A stretch of 64,000 nt of DNA from JBECKS01 sp964557005 (GTDB lineage Bacteria; Pseudomonadota; Gammaproteobacteria; Pseudomonadales; JBECKS01). Below are positions 26,087 through 34,346 of the stretch, piece after piece (the stretch's first letter is position 1; each line of letters opens with the position of its first letter). A program made the translations under genes and the position numbers. The notes beneath the pieces were generated by a model that did no database searches, was not told where the DNA came from, and saw only the letters and a program-made list of their open reading frames with translations. The DNA is taken from assembly GCA_964557005.1 (NCBI GenBank), contig CAZKYI010000007.1:66625-130624 (forward strand), in the 5' to 3' direction.

Positions 26087-26776
26087 TTATTTTTCCCGAT
26101 GCAGTTTACCATCTTCCATGCGATAAACCTGTTTAAAACTGGCAGTCATGGTTTCATCGTGACTCACCAGTAAAAAACTCAAACCGAATTCCTGATTCAG
26201 TTGCAAAATCAACTCACGCACACGCTGCGCATTATAGGAATCCAGATTACCCGTCGGTTCATCGGCAAGAATCACGTCTGGCTTGTTCACCAGCGCACGC
26301 GCAATCGCCACACGCTGACGCTCCCCGCCTGAAAGTTTTGCAGGGCGATGATTCACACGTTCTTTCAAACCGATTTTTTCAAGCAAGATGTATGCTTCTT
26401 CACGCGCTTTGCTGTGACCTTGTTTGGCAATTAACAAAGGCATCATTACGTTTTCAAGCGCACTGAATTCGGGCAATAGATGGTGAAACTGATACACAAA
26501 GCCCAAATGCTGATTACGCACTCGCGCCCTTTGATTATCGTTAAGTTTTGAAAGTACATGACCACACAAATGCACTTCGCCGCTATCTGGTAAATCCAGC
26601 CCCGCCAACATATTTAACAAGGTGGTTTTACCTGAACCTGAACGCCCCACAATCACCGCCTGCTCACCTTTTCCCAAACTGAAATCAATGTTTTTAAGCA
26701 CAGGCGTTGTGAGCTCTCCCTCGTGGTAATTTTTGTTGAGGTCGAGACAGTGTAAAACCGGCTGTGTTGTTGTCAT
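26087..26776 (-). CDS. lolD: Lipoprotein-releasing ABC transporter ATPase LolD
   Basis: 229 residues: Walker A GRSGSGKTTLLN, Q-loop FVYQFHHLLPEF, signature LSGGERQRVAIARAL, Walker B VILADEPTGNLD. Powers extraction of outer-membrane lipoproteins from the inner membrane for LolA. It follows two LolC/E-type permeases, 14 bp after the second. The QFHHLLPEF segment is typical of LolD rather than of MacB-type ATPases. Confidence 0.95.
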   Translation of the reverse strand: MTTTQPVLHCLDLNKNYHEGELTTPVLKNIDFSLGKGEQAVIVGRSGSGKTTLLNMLAGLDLPDSGEVHLCGHVLSKLNDNQRARVRNQHLGFVYQFHHLLPEFSALENVMMPLLIAKQGHSKAREEAYILLEKIGLKERVNHRPAKLSGGERQRVAIARALVNKPDVILADEPTGNLDSYNAQRVRELILQLNQEFGLSFLLVSHDETMTASFKQVYRMEDGKLHREK

Positions 26777-26790
26777 AAACTCACCTGCTG

Positions 26791-28062
26791 TTAATGATAG
26801 CGAACGGCATCTGCTGCCTGAATTCGGGTTGCACGTATAGCTGGCAGGCTCGCAGCCAACACACTAATCAACAGTGCTGCCATACACAGATAAAATACAT
26901 CAAGCCAGTTCAGATCGGCTTTCAAGGGCGCAAACCACACGATTTGCCAACTGTTTATCCACTGAATCAGATTTTCCAGCTCCAAAGCAATCAACACACC
27001 CAATAACAAACCCGTCACAATGCCTGCACAGGAAATCAGAAAACCCTGAATAAAAAATATCCACACCAAATCATTTTTTTTAAGCCCCATCGTTCTTAAC
27101 ACCGCCAGACTGCTGTGCTTTTCCGATACCATCAAATTCAAACTCGATACCGTGTTAAAGGCAGCCACCAGCACAATAAGCATGAGCATACTTGCGGTGA
27201 GCACTTTTTCGATTTTCACAGTTTGAAATAATTGGCCGTAGGTTTCCTGCCAGGTGTGTAACGCAAATTGCTGCGAAAAAATCTCATCAATCATTTTGCT
27301 TAAATGCGCAACTTGATGCACATCGTGAAGCTGTATTTGCAAGCCATCGATTTTTTCAAAACCGTTTTCTGTTTTTGGATATTTCAATTCAGACGCATGA
27401 CGAATATGCACAAAAGCCAACAGGCCGTCGGCCTCTGAACCCACATCAAAAAAACCGGCCACTTCAAAGCGGGCAAAACGTACTTGCAGTTGTGTATTGA
27501 TTACAGCAGGCAGCATGAGTGTCAGTTTATCGCCCATCATCACACCCAACTCTCTGGCAATATCCGAGCCTAAAATCATGGTTGCAGTTTCACTATGCAA
27601 ACTGTCCAGCGGTGCTGTGAGCATATATTGGGTGAGTACAGAATGTTGTTTGGCAAGCTCAGGCTCTATGCCCACCAGACGCAAAGGTTTCACCAGATGG
27701 GTGTATTGAATCAAGGTATCGAGATGCACATAAGGTGTGACACTGAGCAGATGTTTTTTAACAACAGAATGCTTTTCCAGTGCATCGGCATATTCAAACC
27801 AGTTTTCAAGACCTAATCGGGTTTGCGCATTTTCGGTGTTTGAAACAAGCGAATTTTCAACACTGATGTGCGGCAACATGCCCAGAATACGTTGATTCAT
27901 TTCCCGCTCAAAACCATTCATCACCGACATCACCACAATGATTGCCGCAACACCGAGTGTTAATCCCAGAAAAGACACCGCACTGAAAAATGAAACACTG
28001 CGCTCGTTTTTTTTGGAACGCATGTAACGCATGGCTATCCACACAGATAAAATATTATTCAT
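26791..28062 (-). CDS. lolC: LolC/LolE-family permease (second copy)
   Basis: 423 residues, with one N-terminal transmembrane helix (about 25-50), a large periplasmic domain and three C-terminal helices. The SVMNGFEREMNQRILGMLPH motif marks the LolC/E family. The start RYMRSKK and ILGMLPH look closer to E. coli LolC, which is why I use that symbol, but the C/E split is not certain. Its start overlaps the end of the upstream permease gene by 8 bp, so the two are translationally coupled. Confidence 0.85.
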   Translation of the reverse strand: MNNILSVWIAMRYMRSKKNERSVSFFSAVSFLGLTLGVAAIIVVMSVMNGFEREMNQRILGMLPHISVENSLVSNTENAQTRLGLENWFEYADALEKHSVVKKHLLSVTPYVHLDTLIQYTHLVKPLRLVGIEPELAKQHSVLTQYMLTAPLDSLHSETATMILGSDIARELGVMMGDKLTLMLPAVINTQLQVRFARFEVAGFFDVGSEADGLLAFVHIRHASELKYPKTENGFEKIDGLQIQLHDVHQVAHLSKMIDEIFSQQFALHTWQETYGQLFQTVKIEKVLTASMLMLIVLVAAFNTVSSLNLMVSEKHSSLAVLRTMGLKKNDLVWIFFIQGFLISCAGIVTGLLLGVLIALELENLIQWINSWQIVWFAPLKADLNWLDVFYLCMAALLISVLAASLPAIRATRIQAADAVRYH

Positions 28063-29383
28063 ATTTTAATTCCTCTGCGGGGTTCACTCTGGCTGCCAAA
28101 CGCGCAGGATAAACACTCGCCAACACACTCAGCACATACACCATGCCTGAAATTAACAAAACATCACTCACTAACACACTGGAAGGAAAATAATGTACGG
28201 GATAGGCACTGGTGAGATCGATTTCAAACCATGTTTCCACCGCAGAAACGCTCGGCTGTAACCGGCTTAACAATAACAAGGCCAACAACACGCCCACCAC
28301 CAAACCAACACTCGCAATGATTAAAGCCTGACACACAAATACCCGTTGCACTTGTACAGGAGTCAATCCCTGACTCAGCAAAATGGCAATATCACTGCGT
28401 TTCTCATGCACCAACATAATCAGACTGGAACTCAAATTAAAACTGGCCACCAGCACAATTAACAACACCAACAGGCCGAGCATGGATTTGGTCATGGTAA
28501 TCACCTGATACAAACTGCCTTGTGTCTGCGTCCAGTCCTGTGCGACCCAGAAGTTTTGCTCATGGCTGGTTTCACCTGCGTAAATCGCATCATTCAAATG
28601 CCCCACCACTTCCCAAACGTCCCAACTCACCTCAAAAAGATTGGCCATCTTCAAACGTATTTGGGTAATACCTTCCGGCTTTCGCAACAGCTTCTGCGCT
28701 GCATCAATATGAATATAAGCAAGATGCTCATCGACTACTGAACCAACCTGAATTAAACCCGTCACCGTAAACTGGCGATAACGTGGGCTAAGCCCTAACA
28801 ATGAATACCGCGCTTCCGGCAACATCAGTTTTACGTTTTGCCCAGGCTGCACATTGAGCTTGTGCGCCAAACGATAGCCCAGCACGATTGCATAGGATTC
28901 ATCAGCCAAAGCCTGCCAATCCCCTTCAATTAACAATTCAGGGGCGATGGAAACCGCTCGCTCAAGTTCAGGTTCAACGCCTTGAATTTGAGCGGGTGCA
29001 AGATGCTCGCCTGCTATCAATAAACCCTGAAAGCGCTCCAGAGGTGCCAGCGCCACGATGGTGTGTTTGCTGTCGAGACTTTCCACATGCTCACTAAAGG
29101 CTTGCCAATCTGCGTAAGCTTGCAAGCCATAATTATTGTGAAGCACCGCATGAGGCAGCACCGCCAGAATGCGCTCGCGCATTTCACGTTCAAAACCGTT
29201 CACAATAGAAAGCACAATCAACAACACACTCACACCCAACACCAAACCTGCAATGGAAGACAGCATTTGACGATTGCCAAAAAGCCTGAAATGAAAGCGC
29301 CCGTCACTGCGGTGTTCCAGAAAACTCAGGTAACGAAAAGCAAGAGTGAATACGGGAAAATCACGCAAAATCCTAAACTCCAA
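28055..29383 (-). CDS. lolE: LolC/LolE-family permease (first copy)
   Basis: 442 residues with the same layout as its neighbour: one N-terminal helix after a longer basic leader, the motif SIVNGFEREMRERILAVLPH, a periplasmic domain and three C-terminal helices. RILAVLPH resembles LolE. Order here is permease-permease-ATPase instead of the lolC-lolD-lolE order of E. coli. It begins the operon, divergent from the gene at 29502. Confidence 0.85.
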   Translation of the reverse strand: MEFRILRDFPVFTLAFRYLSFLEHRSDGRFHFRLFGNRQMLSSIAGLVLGVSVLLIVLSIVNGFEREMRERILAVLPHAVLHNNYGLQAYADWQAFSEHVESLDSKHTIVALAPLERFQGLLIAGEHLAPAQIQGVEPELERAVSIAPELLIEGDWQALADESYAIVLGYRLAHKLNVQPGQNVKLMLPEARYSLLGLSPRYRQFTVTGLIQVGSVVDEHLAYIHIDAAQKLLRKPEGITQIRLKMANLFEVSWDVWEVVGHLNDAIYAGETSHEQNFWVAQDWTQTQGSLYQVITMTKSMLGLLVLLIVLVASFNLSSSLIMLVHEKRSDIAILLSQGLTPVQVQRVFVCQALIIASVGLVVGVLLALLLLSRLQPSVSAVETWFEIDLTSAYPVHYFPSSVLVSDVLLISGMVYVLSVLASVYPARLAARVNPAEELKYE

Positions 29384-29501
29384 GGGCGGTAACGCGGGGC
29401 TAAATCTAGCTAAAAACAGACTGCAATGATACCCTAAGCGCGTCTCTCACCCTCTGGCCAATGCCTGAAATCAGTTAAATACAATAAAAAAGGAAGGGCT
29501 T

Positions 29502-30050
29502 ATGAATCACTTATCTCAACGCAAATTATGGGTATCTTTAAGCATGCTGCTGGGCAGTGTCTTGTTTTTGTTAAGTGGCTTGCTCACTGCTGCGACCACT
29601 CAGGATGTTCCTTTTCAAGGCATGACTCAGGAGCAAGTGAAAAACGTTTATGGTGAACCACTCACGGCCAAAGCGCCTGTAGGCAAGCCCCCAATTACCC
29701 GCTGGGATTACGATAACTACAGCGTGTATTTTGAAGGCAATCAGGTAATTCACGCTTTCGTGCATCAACAACGCCTGCAAACCCGTCTCAACCCTGCTGC
29801 ACCTGCTCAGGCACCACAAGAAACCCAAACCACCATTGAAACAACCAAGGTTGAAGAAATAAAAGTGGAAGAAGCTCAAGCCAAAATTGAAGCAGATATG
29901 CAGGAAGTTGAACAAGTCATCGAAACCAAAAAACAGAAAAAAGCTGAACTGGCAAAAAGTAATGTAAAGAACAAGGAAACCGCTGAAGCAGAAAAAGATT
30001 TGAACTACAAGGAAACACCCCAAACCGATTTTGGCAAATGGGGCTACTAG
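29502..30050 (+). CDS. Secreted protein with SmpA-like N-part and charged coil
   Basis: 182 residues. A signal peptide (hydrophobic 9-30, Ala-Ala at 30-31) is followed by QGMTQEQVKNVYGEP...ITRWDYDNYSVYFEGNQVIHAFVH, which looks like the small beta-fold of SmpA/OmlA- and DUF2845-type envelope proteins. The C-terminal half (about 110-165) is Glu/Lys-rich and should form a coiled coil. No lipobox Cys is seen. A good GGAAGG ribosome binding site supports the start. It is just before ubiG; function unknown. Confidence 0.75.
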   Translation: MNHLSQRKLWVSLSMLLGSVLFLLSGLLTAATTQDVPFQGMTQEQVKNVYGEPLTAKAPVGKPPITRWDYDNYSVYFEGNQVIHAFVHQQRLQTRLNPAAPAQAPQETQTTIETTKVEEIKVEEAQAKIEADMQEVEQVIETKKQKKAELAKSNVKNKETAEAEKDLNYKETPQTDFGKWGY

Positions 30051-30054
30051 TTGA

Positions 30055-30759
30055 ATGCAAAACAGCAATTTTGATCGCAATGAACTCGCCAAATTTGAAG
30101 CTCTTGCTGAGCAATGGTGGGACAAAACTTCTCAATTCAAACCCCTGCACGACATCAATCCGCTGCGCACAAATTTCATTAACGAACGCGCACAAGTCAG
30201 TGGTAAAAAAGTTATTGATGTAGGCTGTGGCGGCGGCATTCTCAGCGAAGCACTGGCGCAACTGGGCGCACAGGTGACTGGCATTGATATGGGTGAAGCA
30301 CCCTTGTCAGTAGCCAGATTACATTCACAGGAAAGTAAACTCGAAGTCGAATATCTGCACAGCACCGCAGAAGACATGGCTGCTCAACACGGTGACCAAT
30401 ATGATGTGGTCTGCTGTCTGGAAATGTTAGAACATGTGCCCGACCCTGCCTCCGTGATACAAGCCTGCCATGATCTGGTTAAACCAGGTGGCCATGTGTT
30501 TTTTTCCACCATCAATCGCAATCTAAAAGCCTATGCGCTGGCAATTATTGGCGCGGAATATATTTTGAATTTACTGCCACGTGGCACACACGACTACGAC
30601 AAACTCATCAAACCTTCCGAACTCAGCAAAGCAGCCCGTGATGCAGGTTTGATTGTGAAAGAACTGTGCGGCATGACTTACAATCCACTCACCGATGTCT
30701 ACAAGCTCGGCAAAAATGTCGATGTCAATTACCTGATGTATTGTCAGCGCCCGCAATAA
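30055..30759 (+). CDS. ubiG: Ubiquinone biosynthesis O-methyltransferase
   Basis: SAM-dependent O-methyltransferase for two steps of ubiquinone synthesis. 234 residues with the SAM motif VIDVGCGGGILSEALA, the N-terminal FEALAEQWWDKTSQFKPLHDINPLR typical of UbiG, and FFSTINRNLKAYALAIIGAEY. It begins the ubiG-mupP-yciK series with gaps of 1-4 bp. Confidence 0.96.
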   Translation: MQNSNFDRNELAKFEALAEQWWDKTSQFKPLHDINPLRTNFINERAQVSGKKVIDVGCGGGILSEALAQLGAQVTGIDMGEAPLSVARLHSQESKLEVEYLHSTAEDMAAQHGDQYDVVCCLEMLEHVPDPASVIQACHDLVKPGGHVFFSTINRNLKAYALAIIGAEYILNLLPRGTHDYDKLIKPSELSKAARDAGLIVKELCGMTYNPLTDVYKLGKNVDVNYLMYCQRPQ

Positions 30760-30762
30760 GCC

Positions 30763-31422
30763 ATGCCCATCATTCAAGAAAATACACAAGCTGTTTTGTT
30801 TGATCTGGACGGCACACTCATCGATACCGCACCCACCTTCGCCAAGGTATTGAATTTGCAACTGCAACAACATGGCAAAGCTGAATTGCCATTTGAGCAA
30901 ATCAGAATGCAAGTGAGTCACGGTGCGCGTGCCTTGATAACTTTGGGTTTTGGTTTGAAGGAAGGTGATGACGGTTTTGAAGATTTGCGTCTGGAATTGC
31001 TCGACATCTACGATCATCGCATCGATCAAGGGAGCAGCCTGTTTCCCGATATGAATCAGGTGTTGCAGCATCTCAAACAAAAAAATATTCCCTGGGGCAT
31101 TGTCACCAACAAGCCTTCACGCTTTACCTTTCCCCTGATTAAAAAACTCGGCATTAACGATAACTGTGCTGTGGTCGTGTGTCCTGATGATGTCACCCAC
31201 ACCAAACCCGATCCTGAACCACTGGCACTTGCTGCTTTTCGTTTACATGTTGATGCACAGCACTGTATTTATGTGGGCGACCATGAACGGGATATACGTG
31301 CAGGCAATAGAGCAGGCATGTTCACGGTCGCTGCACGTTTTGGTTATATCGCAGACACCGACAAACCTGAACTCTGGCAAGCCAATGCCTTCATCGATTC
31401 CCCTCTCGATTTATTGAAATAA
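30763..31422 (+). CDS. mupP: HAD phosphatase, MupP-like (Gph family)
   Basis: 219 residues: motif I LFDLDGTLIDTAPTF, motif II IVTNK, acidic motif VGDHERDIRAG, with an alpha-helical cap. Homologous to phosphoglycolate phosphatase, but the position right after ubiG and before yciK is that of Pseudomonas MupP, which removes phosphate from MurNAc-6-phosphate in peptidoglycan recycling. The MupP assignment rests mainly on context; Gph remains possible. Confidence 0.8.
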   Translation: MPIIQENTQAVLFDLDGTLIDTAPTFAKVLNLQLQQHGKAELPFEQIRMQVSHGARALITLGFGLKEGDDGFEDLRLELLDIYDHRIDQGSSLFPDMNQVLQHLKQKNIPWGIVTNKPSRFTFPLIKKLGINDNCAVVVCPDDVTHTKPDPEPLALAAFRLHVDAQHCIYVGDHERDIRAGNRAGMFTVAARFGYIADTDKPELWQANAFIDSPLDLLK

Positions 31423-31423
31423 C

Positions 31424-32200
31424 ATGAAAGCTATCAAATTTACCTATGCGGATTATCGGCCCGCTGCTGATTTATTAAAAAACAAAAACATCATTGTGAC
31501 TGGTGCAGGTTCGGGCATTGGCAGAGCGGCTGCCCTCGCTTATGCCCAACATGGCGCACAAGTGATTGCACTGAGCAAAAACAAAGCAAACCTTGAAAGC
31601 CTTTATGACGAAATTGCATCACTCAGAAAACACAATAGCGCGATTCCCGAAGCCATGATTTGCCAGTTTGATTTTCTAACTGCACAGGAAGAACGCTACC
31701 AACAACTGTGTGATGCGCTGGAAACAGAATTTTCCGTAATTGATGGCCTGCTTCATAACGCCAGCATGTTGGGCGATTTATGCGAGATCACCAACTACCC
31801 CAAGGGCATTTGGGATCAGGTGATGCAAATCAATGTCACCAGTGTTTTTTTGTTAAGCAAATACTGTTTACCGCTGATGAAGCAAAGCAAGGCAGCTTCC
31901 ATAATTTTTACCTCATCATCGGTAGGCAGGAAAGGTCGCGCCTATTGGGGCGCTTATTCCGTTTCCAAGTTTGCCATTGAAGGGCTCATGCAATGTCTGG
32001 CAGAAGAGCTGGAAAATACCAGCAACATTCGTGTGAATTCTTTAAATCCAGGCGGTACACGCACCGCCATGCGCAAGGCTGCTTTTCCTGGAGAGCTACC
32101 TGAAAGTTTGCCTGCACCCGAAGAAATTATGCAGGCGTATTTGTATTTGATGGGCAATGACAGCAAGGAGTATGGTATGCAAGTTAATGTGAGGGTTTAG
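31424..32200 (+). CDS. yciK: YciK-family short-chain dehydrogenase
   Basis: 258 residues, a classical SDR: TGAGSGIGRAAA nucleotide loop, NAS in place of NNAG (LHNASMLG), FTSSSVGRKGRAYWGAYSVSKFA with the catalytic Ser, Tyr and Lys. Natural substrate unknown. It starts 1 bp after the HAD phosphatase stop and closes the operon. Naming follows the conserved position after ubiG and MupP. Confidence 0.85.
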   Translation: MKAIKFTYADYRPAADLLKNKNIIVTGAGSGIGRAAALAYAQHGAQVIALSKNKANLESLYDEIASLRKHNSAIPEAMICQFDFLTAQEERYQQLCDALETEFSVIDGLLHNASMLGDLCEITNYPKGIWDQVMQINVTSVFLLSKYCLPLMKQSKAASIIFTSSSVGRKGRAYWGAYSVSKFAIEGLMQCLAEELENTSNIRVNSLNPGGTRTAMRKAAFPGELPESLPAPEEIMQAYLYLMGNDSKEYGMQVNVRV

Positions 32201-32279
32201 ATATAAAACCCTCTGAGCTATGGAAAATGTCAGAAGAAATTATCGAAAGGAATTCATAGTTTTTATATTCAAGACAGCG

Positions 32280-32430
32280 CTTTCCCAGTTGGGAATGCAC
32301 GCCAATTCCCCTCCAGGCGAGATATTTCGACTCACTGCGTTCGCTCAATATGACAGGAACGCGCTTTCGGGGTGACGGGGAAGTGCACAACATGAAAACC
32401 GTAAGGGCGAATAAGATTCGCCCCTACAGT
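32280..32430. repeat. Fragment of dispersed intergenic repeats
   Basis: The 237-bp gap between yciK and etfA holds sequence of the common bacterial repeat type: a stretch that on the minus strand would translate as ILSERSESKYL (32300-32360), a GGGGTGACGGGG segment, then a GGGCGAAT-AAG-ATTCGCCC palindrome. These look like remains of mobile or REP-like repeats and not a gene. Confidence 0.5.
32405..32423. repeat. Palindromic repeat downstream of etfA
   Basis: Perfect 8-bp arms GGGCGAAT (32405-32412) and ATTCGCCC (32416-32423) with a 3-nt loop, flanked by GTA and TAC. No T-tract, so it may be a REP/MITE-like element more than a terminator. Lies 15 bp from the etfA stop. Confidence 0.6.
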
Positions 32431-32437
32431 GGAAAAC

Positions 32438-33367
32438 CTAAATCAGTTTCTCCAGGGCTGGTACAGCTTCGAACAAATCTGCAACCAGACCATAATCAGC
32501 AACCTGAAAAATAGGTGCTTCTTCATCTTTGTTAATCGCTACAATCACTTTGGAATCTTTCATACCTGCCAAATGTTGAATGGCACCTGAAATACCCACA
32601 GCAATGTAAAGATCGGGGGCAACAATCTTGCCTGTTTGACCCACCTGCATATCGTTCGGCACAAACCCTGCGTCAACCGCCGCACGCGATGCACCGACTG
32701 CCGCACCCAGTTTGTCTGCAACTGCTTCAAGAATTTTGAAGTTATCGCCATTTTGCATACCACGACCACCAGAAATAATCACTTTGGCCGCAGTTAATTC
32801 AGGACGCTCGGATTTAACAATTTCTTCACCTATGAAAGATGAAACGCCTGCATCTTGTGCAACAGCACACGCTTCAACCGCAGCAGAACCGCCTTCGGCA
32901 GCCGCTGCATCGAACGCTGTACCACGCACCGTAATGACCTTGATGCTGTCAGTGCTTTGAACAGTTGCAATCGCATTACCCGCATAAATGGGGCGTTTGA
33001 AAGTATCTGCTGAATCAACCGCAATAATTTCTGAAATTTGTGCAACATCTAACAATGCTGCAACACGTGGTGCAAAGTTTTTACCGTTAGTGGTCGCCGG
33101 TGCCAATACGTGTGTATAGGCTTTGGCCACTTCTGCAACCAATGCTGCAATATTTTCTGCCAGTTGATTGGCATAGGCAGCATTATCTGCCAACAGCACC
33201 TTACTCACACCTGCTACTTTTGCAGCTTGTTCGGCAACCGCTGCACAACCTGCACCTGCAACCAATACCGTGATGTCACCACCGATTGCTTTTGCAGCCG
33301 TCACTACATTTAAAGTCGCAGCATTCAAACTGGTGTTATTGTGTTCTGCATAAACTAGAGTCGCCAT
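32438..33367 (-). CDS. etfA: Electron transfer flavoprotein, alpha subunit
   Basis: 309 residues with the C-terminal FAD-binding domain: ISGGRGMQNGDNF, GASRAAVDAGF, GQTGKIVAPDLYIAVGISGAIQH and VAINKDEEAPIF. Carries electrons from acyl-CoA dehydrogenases to ETF-quinone oxidoreductase. It follows etfB by 1 bp. The N-terminal half is Ala-rich, as in other EtfA. Confidence 0.96.
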   Translation of the reverse strand: MATLVYAEHNNTSLNAATLNVVTAAKAIGGDITVLVAGAGCAAVAEQAAKVAGVSKVLLADNAAYANQLAENIAALVAEVAKAYTHVLAPATTNGKNFAPRVAALLDVAQISEIIAVDSADTFKRPIYAGNAIATVQSTDSIKVITVRGTAFDAAAAEGGSAAVEACAVAQDAGVSSFIGEEIVKSERPELTAAKVIISGGRGMQNGDNFKILEAVADKLGAAVGASRAAVDAGFVPNDMQVGQTGKIVAPDLYIAVGISGAIQHLAGMKDSKVIVAINKDEEAPIFQVADYGLVADLFEAVPALEKLI

Positions 33368-33368
33368 C

Positions 33369-34118
33369 TTAAATTACCTTCGCTTCATTTTTCAGTTTAT
33401 CAACCAGTTGCTCAACGCTTTCAACTTTGATACCCGCTTTGCGTGCTGCAGGTGGCTCAACTTTCAGGGTTTTAACACGTGGCGTTACATTCACACCCAA
33501 ATCAGCAGGGGTCTTGGTATCCAACTGCTTTTTCTTGGCCTTCATAATGTTAGGCAGGGAAGCATAACGGGGTTCATTCAAACGCAAGTCGGTTGTCACA
33601 ATCGCAGGCAATTTCACTTCGATGGTTTGCAAACCGCCATCGATTTCGCGTGTTACTTTGGCTTTACCATCTGCAATCGTTAATTTGGATGCAAAAGTTG
33701 CCTGGGACATACCTGCCAAAGCAGCCAACATTTGCCCTGTCTGGTTGTTGTCACCATCAATCGCTTGCTTGCCAAGAATCACTAACTCTGGTTTTTCTTC
33801 ATCTGCAATCGCCTTGATTAATTTGGCAACCGCCAAAGGCTCAACCTCTGACTCACACTCAACCAGAATACCTCGGTCAGCACCCAAAGCCATTGCTGTA
33901 CGCAACTGCTCCTGAGCAGATTTTGAACCGATACATACCGCAACAATTTCTGTAACCGTACCCGCTTCTTTCAATCGAACTGCTTCTTCAACAGCGATTT
34001 CGCAGAAAGGGTTCATAGCCATTTTAACGTTGTTCAATTCAACGCCAGAATTGTCGCTCTTCACGTTGACTTTGACATTCGCGTCAACAACTCGCTTCAC
34101 AGCAACAAGAACCTTCAT
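33369..34118 (-). CDS. etfB: Electron transfer flavoprotein, beta subunit
   Basis: 249 residues, beginning MKVLVAVKRVVDANVKV, with the AMP-site region ILGKQAIDGDNNQTGQMLA and the VTTDLRLNEPRYASLPNIMKAKKK segment that is the acyl-CoA dehydrogenase recognition loop of EtfB. Pairs with EtfA, and is divergent from the ETF-QO gene across a 228-bp promoter region. A GAGGA ribosome binding site supports the start. Confidence 0.96.
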   Translation of the reverse strand: MKVLVAVKRVVDANVKVNVKSDNSGVELNNVKMAMNPFCEIAVEEAVRLKEAGTVTEIVAVCIGSKSAQEQLRTAMALGADRGILVECESEVEPLAVAKLIKAIADEEKPELVILGKQAIDGDNNQTGQMLAALAGMSQATFASKLTIADGKAKVTREIDGGLQTIEVKLPAIVTTDLRLNEPRYASLPNIMKAKKKQLDTKTPADLGVNVTPRVKTLKVEPPAARKAGIKVESVEQLVDKLKNEAKVI

Positions 34119-34224
34119 GGAATCCTCAAATTATTACCAGGTTTAAAGAAAGAAGACCGGGCGGCCTCCCGCGAAAGGCGGCTATATTCTACTTTTATAC
34201 CCACAAGGTCAAGATTGGAAAGCT

Positions 34225-34252
34225 TTGCCATACAAGGCATCTTGCTTATAAT
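34225..34252 (+). promoter_or_regulatory. Sigma-70 promoter of the ETF-QO gene
   Basis: -35 TTGCCA (34225-34230), 16-bp spacer, -10 TATAAT (34247-34252), about 95 bp before the ETF-QO start codon. Strong match to consensus. Confidence 0.7.
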
Positions 34253-34346
34253 TGCGCCTCGCTAAAATCAGGCGAAAAGCAGGCATTTATCATTATTTTC
34301 AGCCAGCTTATTTCAATTCCGTTCACTTAAATTTTGCGGGGGTAAT

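Noticed and set aside
29571..30125. 184-codon minus-strand frame over the secreted protein before ubiG
   Set aside because: Phe/Leu-rich translation of the reverse of a Glu/Lys-rich coil; shadow frame.
32184..32393. 69-codon minus-strand frame with ILSERSESKYL
   Set aside because: This is the known translation of a dispersed DNA repeat, overlaps the yciK end and has no ribosome binding site.
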